A stretch of 18,383 nucleotides of DNA from contig QEYB01001242.1 of assembly GCA_017562135.1 (NCBI GenBank), positions 1 to 18,383 of the forward strand, in the 5' to 3' direction. Source of the stretch: Dipylidium caninum (lineage: Eukaryota; Platyhelminthes; Cestoda; Cyclophyllidea; Dipylidiidae). Position numbers and translations under genes: made by a program. This document shows, piece after piece, positions 1 through 8,941 of the stretch (the first letter of the stretch is position 1; every line of letters begins with the position of its first letter). The notes below the pieces were generated by a model. That model saw only the letters and a list, made by a program, of their open reading frames with translations. It searched no databases and had not been told where the DNA came from.

Positions 1-517
1 GGGGCACGGTGGTAGTTGACCAACTGTAAATTAGAGATTAACACTGCACTCTGCGTGCGCATACCTGTACTTACTATTTGATTTGTTCTTCTCCATGTCT
101 CAAGTCTCCATGGACCACTCTGAAGTGCTGATTGAGTGACTTCAGTATAATTGAAAACTGTCTGACTTAATATCACAGGCGGAATACTTAGTACGACTGC
201 AAAAGATTCTAATGAAATTGAGTGAAGAACATTGTATGTGAATAATCTTTACGACACCACATGTCAACACGCCCAGAACAGGGTGACGTGCTTGACTATG
301 GTGGTTCTTGCAACAACCGCCTGCTTAGTGCACAGCCCATCTTTTCATTCTCGCCTTTGTTTAGGAGCGTGGGTGACGACTGAGCGGTCGCAGATGTGTC
401 ACATGGCACAAGTGCTCTGCTTTATTCATTAGCCCCACATTCTCCCACGGCATGATTTTACCTCGATATCTGAATTTAGAACTGACGCGATAGCACACTG
501 GTGATGCACTCACAGCT
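1..517 (+). repeat. Unit A, left arm (inverted relative to right arm)
   Basis: This unit matches the reverse complement of 17757-18183. Bases 1-56 are identical. Then bases 57-103 are a segment absent from the right arm, after which similarity resumes at about 86% by hand count over about 104-266. Bases 267-310 are again absent from the right arm and are flanked by CAAC on both sides. Relative to the right arm the left arm lacks a 26-base stretch (after about 402) and a stretch of about 20 bases (after about 456). Both segments missing here are recognisable in the third copy at 1231-1567, which indicates deletions in this arm. Bases 475-517 have no counterpart in the right arm but resemble the end of the third copy. 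A 66-codon open frame inside (232-432) is not kept in the right arm and I do not regard it as a gene. Confidence 0.85.
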
Positions 518-1030
518 TAATCTACAGAGTGTTGCGAAGAAATGAAAGAGCAGCAACTAACTTAACTAGACAATGAGCGGGAACACTGGATACTTCTTTG
601 TCCACCAGCTCACACCATCACTAACGTTGCCTCGTAGATGTTATTCTAAGAACTCACTCGGAGGTAAGCGCCTCAAAGTTGATGAGTAGTCGATTTGCTC
701 CTCGAGGATGACGTTGGCATGTGGGTGAGTAGAATGCACGCAACTAGTGCATTGTTGGTGTGTACGAGAGCCCAATGCGCTGATGCCAGTTCACCTGATC
801 CAAAGAGAGTGATCGAAGGGACCGTTGATGTGAGCACTTATTTATTCCATTGTGCCCATCAGCCAACATGACACAAGCCGGCCACAAGTCCTTAGTCTAT
901 AAGAGTTTTCGTACTTTGTAGTCATGGAAGCACGTGGCTCTAGCCACTTGCCGCATTTGTCTCCGATTTGCGTAACATGCTTGCTCTTATGCTGGTGGAT
1001 TGGCAAGAGGCACGCTTGAAGAATTCGGAA
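509..1030 (+). repeat. Unit B, left copy (direct relative to right copy)
   Basis: This block of about 520 bp matches 17240-17760 in the same orientation at roughly 85-88% identity by eye. It starts at CTCACAGCTTAATCTACAG and ends around ACGCTTGAAGAA. Short open frames seen in one copy are broken by frameshifts or stops in the other. Where the frames do align, differences are mostly amino-acid-changing, so the block shows no sign of protein-level constraint. Because unit A is inverted between the ends while unit B is direct, the inner half of one arm must have flipped relative to the other. Confidence 0.85.
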
Positions 1031-1230
1031 ACAACGTGATCTGCTTGTTTATTCTCTTATTCTCTATCTTACTTATCTTCTTTTCGACTACTACATTTTG
1101 TCTTTTTACCACTACCTTTCGTGGGTGGGCTTAGATAAAATATATGTTTATTTTCCGTGAGATATTTAGAATCGGCAGTCGTGCGAGAACTGATCGTGGA
1201 GGAGGGTGTGGCAAAGGTTGCTGAAGTTGT
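1031..1230. other. T-rich spacer between unit B and A'
   Basis: About 1043-1130 is T-rich and pyrimidine-rich on the + strand, followed by an AT-rich patch near 1136-1150. No gene, promoter or repeat match was recognised. Confidence 0.5.
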
Positions 1231-1567
1231 AGCAGCACACCCTGAACAGGATAGCGTAATTGACTATGATGGTTCTCGTGACAGCTGCATGTTTAGCTCG
1301 CAGCACATCTCACCGTCCACATTTATAGTTGAAGCTGTGAGTAACTTCAGCGCATTTCACCATCATTACTGCTGGCGGTAGACTAGATGGAAGTGTATGG
1401 CATGAACTCATGACAGTGCATTTGTGCAGTACTAACTAGCGGTGCTCTCCATACCTTCGTCAGCGACTCTCCCACGCTTCTCTGTCGCCCACGTTCTCCA
1501 CGTGAAATCACGCTGACACCTCCATTTAAACTACACAGTAACACTCTGATGATGCACGTGGTGCTCA
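1231..1567 (+). repeat. A', third and more diverged copy of part of unit A
   Basis: This stretch is in the same orientation as the left arm and matches its 258-517 portion. Shared landmarks include GAACAGG followed by TTGACTATG-TGGTTCT, and the ATTTA...GATGCAC end at about 1527-1557. It also carries a counterpart of TCATGACATAGCATTTTTAC, which is present in the right arm but missing from the left. It carries a CTCCCACGCTTC...CCACGTT block with the same distribution. It therefore retains pieces lost independently from the two terminal arms. Weak similarity may continue upstream to about 1160. A 74-codon open frame (1157-1381) overlaps it. Its reading frame does not correspond to an open frame in the other copies, so I do not call a gene. 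Confidence 0.6.
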
Positions 1568-2679
1568 ATCCACGGAAATTAATCCGGCATAATTAACGAT
1601 AGGCAAGTAACTACAATAAACCATGCACAACATTTATTTAATGCACTTTAATCGCATTTTCCTCTAATATTCCCTCTTTTAAACCGGAACTTCACTGATA
1701 GTTGTCTTCACAGCTGCAATAAATGCTTGGGCTAATTTGTCTCAATCAAGGCAAAGGTCCCTTGCAACGTCGATGAAATTGTTAGATTTGCAGCGATAAA
1801 ACGGCGTAGTTCTTCATAAGTCCAAATAACACGAATTCATAGCGGATGTATTAGAAGTGGGACACGTGCATACTGTAGCAAAATTCCTTTTGGTCAACAC
1901 TGATTTTTTATGAAAATGTAATCACCATTGGCCTACACTTAACTGGTTACGCTAAGCAAATTAGATGGTTTAAATCAGGCTACCGATTCGCTGTTTCGCA
2001 TTGTGTATTCTAAGTAGGCTCCGTTTATAAGTGAGTGACTGCATTTGCAAGGGTTTGCAGAATGCATTTTGTGGCTTATTGGCACCATCTTGATACCTGA
2101 AGTATGCTAGTTACGGTAGGACTGAAAAGCAAGTAAAGGCGAGTAATTTGCGCATTTGGCCGGAAGAACGTAGCCCTAAACCTTAATATACTTAGGAACG
2201 TAGTGCCATTTCATGATGCCCGAGCTATTTGTGTTCTCCTACATCCACAATCCGAAATTAAAATTGTGCTTGAAATGGGTCGGTTCCATCTTCTTCACTC
2301 CGAGAGACTGGTAAGGAATGTTTAAAACTCCTGAAACGCGTAGATTTGCAGGCGATAAAGGAAAACGAAAACAAAACGTCTTCACGCTTGGCCATTGTAT
2401 TCTTCTAAGGCTACATCTATTGCCAACCGCAAAAAGCAAGTTGTTGGAATGACAAAATGAAAAAACAAAGTTAAACAGCAGTGCTTCGCCCTCCAGCACT
2501 ACACCTCTTACATCCATTCGATTCTTCAAGACACAAATAATCCCCGCTGCAGAGTGGAATGGGAACAGTTGTGGTTAATTTTGAGAAAATTTTGTGTTGT
2601 TTGAATCGAGGGAAAAGTTTGATTGTTTGGAATTGTTGACTTGAATTACTTTGCAAATCCAGAAATTTTATCCTCATAT
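1568..2679. other. Non-coding interval, nothing recognised
   Basis: The interval is of mixed composition, with stops in all frames at short intervals. The longest open frame is 96 codons on the minus strand (2239-2529), lacks protein-like features and has no neighbours supporting it. No RNA gene, tandem repeat or arm-related sequence was seen. Confidence 0.5.
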
Positions 2680-3094
2680 CCGCGCCATTCTCACCCTCTT
2701 TCTGCTAGTCACTTTTCGTTCTCTCTTGCATTCATTGCGCTTGTTTTTACCCTTTTAAAAACTTTATTTCTACATGCGAGTTAGTAGCAGTAAAGCAGAC
2801 ACCATTATATGGCAAGGCTCTTTCTCTTTCTCCTTCTCACTACCCTCTCCCTTTCAAACCCCTTCTCATTCATCGCTGCCTTACTAACCAAAATAGAGCA
2901 AACAGCATTAAAAAGGTTTTGAAACTCTTCATTTAAACAATGTTCTTGCCCTCATTCAGTTTAATTTCTCATCTCATCTCTCCCATCGCCGCACATACGT
3001 GACGAACAAAGTTATTTACTTTCACTCCCTAGCGCTACTGCTTCCGTAAAGCTAGTTCACTCACCTTCCTTCTGCCCTCTCCAACACTCTTGCT

Positions 3095-3120
3095 CCCTCC
3101 CTTCCTCCCTCCCTGCCCCC
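3095..3120 (-). other. G-quadruplex-forming motif on the minus strand
   Basis: The + strand has C runs at 3095-3097, 3099-3101, 3107-3109, 3111-3113 and 3116-3120. Read on the minus strand this gives five runs of three or more G separated by loops of 1-5 bases, which satisfies the standard four-run G-quadruplex pattern. The + strand could form the matching i-motif. It lies at the most C-rich point of the surrounding block. Confidence 0.6.
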
Positions 3121-3713
3121 TTCTACTTTCTCCCTCTTACTCACTTTAATAATCCCCTTTGCAATAAACAATCCCCTCCTACTCCTCCCCTTGCTTCTTT
3201 TATTCACTTTCCCCCATCACTCACACAGCATCCCCTCTTATCTCTTCTCTCCACAAATTTACGCAATAAACCAAGGCTGATTAATGAAAAATTTCAATAC
3301 TTTCCTTTCCAAGCACACCATGCTTAACTTCCACTATTTTCTCACCTTATCTCCTCTACAGACACACACATGTACGCTAACACGTTCTTCACCACCCTCC
3401 TAACTCGACCACTATTGCTATTTATGATCCAACAGTCTCACCTTCCTTCCTTTCCTTTTACAGTCAAATATTGTTAACGTATTATCCACCTTCCCACTTC
3501 CCATTCATCCCCCTCCTACTTTTCCTCGCCAAACCAAACAATCACCCATTTGAACAACTACTTCTCCCCCATTATCGTGTGCTTTCGCATTCCAATGTCC
3601 CCACTTTATCTCATCTTCACACATGTGTGACACATACACACACGCCCACATTTATTACCAGTTTACCTTTCCCTCCTCGAAATTCCCCCACTGTCACTGC
3701 AATTCTAAGTCTC

Positions 3714-3745
3714 ATACACACACCCACACATATATGCACACACTA
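3714..3745 (+). repeat. Imperfect CA dinucleotide repeat
   Basis: Short CA runs are interrupted by CCCA and TATATG. Further short CA runs lie at 3361-3370 and about 3631-3648, and a perfect 14-bp palindrome TCACACATGTGTGA lies at 3618-3631. This is ordinary microsatellite-type sequence within the pyrimidine-rich block. Confidence 0.55.
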
Positions 3746-4433
3746 CTGCCTCTTCCTCTCCACCTGCATGGAAGGCATAAATGCAAAACCAGAATTCTGC
3801 TGGTGACAAACCGCATAGCTAGTGCAGTGCGAATTAAACGTGAGAGGAATAAACATCATCACTTAGCTGCGCTGTACCTAGAGACTGCCTGCCGTAGTTG
3901 AGTCGGACTATGCTAGAATACATCAGAAGTGCTGACCAATTACTCCACACCAAAGCATTCCTTCTTCCGTGTATTCATTTAACAGATAAAGGGGTACCAC
4001 TGCAGAACTGAAGCTGCAGTTCGCTTTGAAAAGTAAGCCTATTGTCCAGCCCAAAGTGCCTGTTGCTGGTTCTATCCTTACCAAAACTCCCACCGTTATA
4101 TTGGTTGGGCGAAAATTGTCCTCTTAACAATCATACGCCTTCTTGTCGCACTGAAACTTTCCAACTCCTTATTAAAGTCATTTGAGTAACAATTACATTT
4201 CGTTTACATTGCCAGCTCACTGGCATTCTCAAGACGCAGCATCTTCTTCTTCTTCGCCTTTTCGCCTAGAACGTTCTCCCTCCTTAAGTGTCAATTTCGC
4301 TTCCACCACTTTCAATCATTCTCTCACCTCGTCCCTTCCTTCTTTACCTCTTTCACTCAATCATTCGTTCCTTTATTCACTTGCTCATACATGTGTTTTC
4401 CACTTCCTTTCTCGCCTTCTTAATACATCCTTG

Positions 4434-4470
4434 CCACCAACACCAACAGCACCACCCACCACACCACCAC
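4434..4470 (+). repeat. Imperfect CCA/CAA trinucleotide repeat
   Basis: The tract is composed of CCA, CAA and CAC triplets with few interruptions. A short CTT run lies upstream at about 4243-4255. Both are simple sequence belonging to the skewed block. Confidence 0.5.
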
Positions 4471-4520
4471 TCTCTGCAAAGTCTCTCATTCTTATCTACT
4501 TCTTTGAAGGCTTGAATTCC

Positions 4521-7500
4521 TTCAACCAGTTAGGAAGGTGGAGGAGGGAAAGGACAACCACCACTCATGCACTCACCACTTGGTTCGCCAATAATCATAA
4601 ACTGTGGTCCAACAAAGCAGAAGGAAGGAAACACTTCCACCCCCACATAAGCGGACGCAAGGTGTGCTGCAACAGAACATCATCTCTCCGCACTACTCCA
4701 TACGGGCACACTGCAGTGCCCCAATCAGCCTTTCCTTACCGCTAACTCACCCACCCAAAAATCACAGCCAAGAAGGACGAAAGGGTGGAGACATAGCAAT
4801 GGTAGTAGTGGTGGTAGTCGGGCAGAAAACACGCCTTTTCCACGGCTACCAACAGACGTCACTCAACAAATCACCAACGCATTGCACAATCCCTTTGCCT
4901 GATGACCGAATGATTCACACTACAATCCACGCATGCTCAGTCCCATTTCGAGAGGAGGTAGAGAAATATGCTGGGCTAAATAAACCAGCCATCCAAACGG
5001 TCCGAAGTCATGGCGGGGGAGAGATTCGCATACGTCGCTGCCAGGTAGGGCCAACGTGCTTGCCTCCGAATGCGCCACCAAATGGTAAGGACGACGAAAA
5101 TAACATTCGTTGAATTCAGGTTCCACAACGTCTGCAACAAGAAGAAGAAGGGGAAGGAGAAGGAGAGCCAAGCATGTGGTACATTCTCAATTGCATTCAA
5201 CAAATTGGGTTTTACTCATCCTTACCCATTGTCATTACAATATCCAACAACTCAATACAAAGCTCATCATCATCACCTATCCCATCCTCACGCTGCCGCT
5301 CCCACTCCTTCCTCGAACGGCCCACTGCCTTCTTCCTCCTTTCTTCAGCTCCAATATTCTTTGCTCTATAATATCCCTGGAAACCCAATGATTGTTTTTT
5401 GTGCAATGAATGCGACACAGTGCAAGTCTAAGGTGTGAAAGTGTTTGCCAGTGCTAATCATTGCCTGAGCAAGCATTCATGCCTACCGCTGCCAGAGGAT
5501 GAACCTGCCAATGGAAACGGAGCTACTATCCCATCATTCTTCTCTGACTTTTATCATACAATCCCAGGAGTGAGTATCCTGCTGAGACTCTTTTGTGAAA
5601 ACAATAGTGGCTAGATGAATGAACCGCACATTCCAAAAGACTTGCCGTTGAATTTTATCGGCATTACTAGATGACAGCCAGGTGACTAACGAAACAATAA
5701 CAGATAGGCCTGCATAGCAGAAAAGACTTGCCTAGGTGAATACTGCTAGAAACGAAGTTATACACCACTTCGTGCTGTTCTATGGCTTTGGAATGCTATT
5801 TCCAGGCGGGCAGATCCTCGTCATCAAGACGCGATAGACCCTTTGAGCCTATCCCGACAAACACAAGCGGAAAATTTTCGATCATTTAGTAGTTGATTGT
5901 CATGTGTTATTGGTAGGTTTCTAACGACCTTGAGAGGACAGGCTATTGCTGCATTGAAAACAGTCGTCACCGCCTTTGCAGTACCTAGCTAAACAATGGA
6001 CAGCAACGCTGGTCATATTTTTGTGTTGCCGTGGGATAACGTAAAGCAGATCTCGCACGCATTTCAATAACACATCATTCAAGTGCTCAAAACATTTGCC
6101 TAGTTTTTAACTTAATTCGTGTCGCAAGTGGAGGACCAATTTAAACACATTTGCAGACTACTGCTGTGCATGCTGCTGCCCTTGGCAGTGCAACACAGAT
6201 GCGTTCACGTGCAATCGGCAACGGCTGAGAGCACGTTGAGGACAATGACTGGAAATTATGTATGCCCCATTCAGTCAGCATTCTTGCTCTATCACTGTCA
6301 ATGTCAGATAAAGTGGTGGAAAATATATGCCGCATCCAATGGAAAACGCTCAAATGCAACACAGTTCTTCTCTCAAAATATTACCACATTTGACTCTCGG
6401 CCTTGGTAAGCAAGGGGCTGTGCAGCGAAGAAAGCACTTATTCGTTTTAACAGTGCATCGAATTTCACTAAGATCTTATAAACAATGTTGGCCTTAGCAG
6501 GTGCTTACCAAAACATGAGCGATTTATAAGGACGGAGCTGCACGCCTACCCAAATTGTCAGGCAATATGCGTCAAGGCTAAATTCTGGCTGAAAGCAGTC
6601 CTGTCTCCGCAATTTAACGCAATTCGGAGTGTAGAATCATAAAGCGCCCAGGTTCTGGTTCTTCGTAAGCTTAATCAGAACCCTGATTCCCTCCGTATGT
6701 GCCACTCGGTTGCATTTTCGCATCGTAAAATGGAGGGATTCGCCTTCATGAAGCACGTGACTGGGATTCGCAAAGGCGCGGATCGTATTGTTAGTTTAAC
6801 TAAAAGGAAGGAGGACGCAGACAAACTCCAATAAAAATTCCTGATTTTGAATTAAATGAACATCTGTGGGAGGATTTTTATCGAGACAGTTATCAATTTA
6901 TTAAAAATTTGCAAGATGATTTCGTATCGCCTTAGATTATCTAATGAAATATAGAGAGTAAACCAATGGAGAGCCAAAAGCAAGCCGTGCCTTTTTTAGA
7001 GACCGTGTTTCATTCACCCACATTGTCACAAACGCATACAAGGGTAGACATCAATAAGAAGGAGAACCGGTAAAACAAAATAAAGCATAGAAATTAATGC
7101 ACTGGGTGAAACTACCATATGCACTTGAACACAACAAAACAAAGGTCAACCTTCCCCAAAGTACTTGGGCTTGAACAGGACTTCAAATCTCGAAACTAAT
7201 TTACTTACTACTAAGATTAATTCGAATTACCACTCCTACTTAGGTCTTCCTACTTTGTGTTTTCTGATTAAAAATGTAAACAGCTTGCACTAATAGCTGC
7301 TGCATCTAAAACAATGCCGCATGTAGCATGCAAATGATTTATTGCTAAATGAAGCTCCGCAAGAGGGATACCTGCATTTTAAAACGCACAGTCAATGGTT
7401 TAATTTTACACTTCGGCGCTTTTTTACGCACTTATTACACAGACCTCTGTCTTGTTAGCCACTAGGCCCACGGTTTCCGTCTAAGTGCGTGACCACCCTG

Positions 7501-8579
7501 TTTAAAAAATTAAGCAAAATTGCGCTCCTAACACTGATGGATCTACGCGCTGTCTTTTGGCTAGCAATTGTGCCAAATTTTACCACACCGTGCCGCACGT
7601 CGTGCATCTCAACTTTGCAGGAATGGTGCCTTAGTTCTAGAACTTGTAACCTCGCGCTGCAGCATAAAGTAGTAAAGATGATAGAAATGGGTAATGCCAA
7701 TTGGAACAAACTGCTCCTCATTAATTAAGCGTTTTCAGAATTTTGTAAGCTAACCTTCAAGCGTTGCCATAATTTAACTGTTTTCATGTCTGCCCGAAGA
7801 TTCCTGTTTACAGGAGTCCATCTGAATGCACAGTATTAGCTGGACTTACACTGAAAGTGGCTGTAGAACTTTACAGCAGTCCGCAAACACTTGCGACGCT
7901 TCAACTTCCATCATTCCACAATATGAACCTTTTCGCTATTAGCTAGCTCCTCAAGTATCTAATCATGTTAGGGAAAGTGAACTTTTCTTTTCTTCCTCGT
8001 CTTTCTTAAGTGCTCAGTTCACGATTTAGTAATGCTAGGAGTATTGCGGAGCAGAGCATCCTCTTTTGTCTTTCAAACCGATTTACCATGCTCGTTCTCC
8101 TTCTTGGAACGCCTTTAAACTCGCTATCTCGGCTTAAAGCTTAACTCAGCGCTTGATGCGTAAGCAATCCTATTCTTTACATGAATTCCAAAAAAATGAG
8201 ACTCAGCGGGTTTAAATTAAACACAAATCGAAACAGATGGTGACAAATGATCTTGAGGCATAGAATTTAGAGGCAGAATTTAAACTTCGGTTTAGAATGT
8301 AGCATTGTGAGACTATAAGCAGCTCATTATGCCTCATTATAGCGAACTTGACCAGACGCCTAAGCGATTTGATCCACACAAACTAGAGCTTTTTACCAAA
8401 ATGGGTGGTTAAAATCCGCGTGTGAAGTGAATTCAATCAGCTAGAAATGGCAGGTTATAGGCTGGCTCATAATCAACTTAACCCAATGTTTAGCGGCTAC
8501 GGATGAAGTCCATAGCAAATGTCTGACTGCCATCTTCTAAAACTAGTTGAGATAAGGTGTGTAATGTTGTGCTAGATCG
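4521..8579. other. Non-coding interval with a short polypurine tract
   Basis: I found no supported gene. Bases 5139-5167 form a 29-base uninterrupted purine tract of AAG and GGA units on the + strand, opposite in skew to the block upstream. Open frames of 60-169 codons around 4600-5440 overlap each other on both strands and show low-complexity composition. From about 5460 to 8580 the sequence is of mixed composition with frequent stops and no recognisable repeats. Confidence 0.5.
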
Positions 8580-8921
8580 ATGTGCGGGATTATGCCGACG
8601 ACTACTTCGGAGGATATGACATTCCCTTGGGATAAATATGAGATTATTTTGATGATTTGGCTCACTTTCAGAAGCCACGTCGTCGCAAATAAAGGAGAGG
8701 CCAACAGTCTCCGTCACCGATATGACAGTTCTCTCGTTTGTCCCTTTCTCTTTGACCCTCATACCTTATACAGTCGGAGTGATTTGGTAGGGGCACGCTC
8801 ACTGGCAATCGTGATTGGGGTGAATGCAGGTTCTGGTATGTGCATTCTGCGGTCTCACCCATCACGAGAAGGACTGACTTGGCCTTTAACCTCAGACTTG
8901 TGTTCAACAATCGCTTCGCAG

Positions 8922-8941
8922 CGTTGGGATGCATCCCAACG
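8922..8941. repeat. Perfect 20-bp palindrome
   Basis: CGTTGGGATGCATCCCAACG reads identically on both strands. A second flanking CAGC/GCTG pair at 8918-8921 and about 8946-8949 could extend a hairpin with a small bulge. A perfect palindrome of this size is expected by chance about 0.02 times in a window this long. No function is assigned; a dimeric protein-binding site or a cruciform-prone sequence are both possible. Confidence 0.8.

Larger units (their letters stand above)
2680..4520 (+). other. Long pyrimidine-rich, G-depleted block
   Basis: Most 60-base lines between 2680 and 3765 contain only one to six G, against many C and T. For example, 3121-3180 has a single G, and 3061-3120 has seven purines in total. 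A second dense patch covers about 4220-4500, with an ordinary interval around 3770-4200. Open frames here (for example 187 codons at 4182-4745 and 111 codons at 3471-3806) arise because a G-poor, A-poor strand contains few stop codons. Their products are runs of Ser, Pro, Leu, His and Thr, and I do not call them genes. Strong skew of this length in non-coding DNA may reflect expansion of simple sequence, or a strand-specific process such as transcription or R-loop formation; the sequence alone cannot tell which. Confidence 0.75.

Noticed and set aside
232..432. 66-codon open frame in left unit A, partly similar to a frame in A'
   Set aside because: The right arm lacks a 44-base segment, which removes the frame, and A' has an in-frame stop at the equivalent place. 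Differences do not favour silent positions.
3471..3806. 111-codon open frame
   Set aside because: Same compositional cause; the product is Pro/His/Thr-rich, and the CA repeats create part of it.
4182..4745. 187-codon open frame, the longest in the window
   Set aside because: It lies in the pyrimidine-rich block where stop codons are scarce on this strand. The product is low-complexity Ser/Leu/Thr/Pro/His with no domain.
6908..6925. TTTGCAAGATGAT, resembling a coding version of the RT F-A-D-D box on the + strand
   Set aside because: It has an extra base that breaks the frame, and no other RT motif surrounds it.
7328..7335. ATGCAAAT octamer element
   Set aside because: An 8-base match is expected by chance at about this frequency, and no gene lies nearby.
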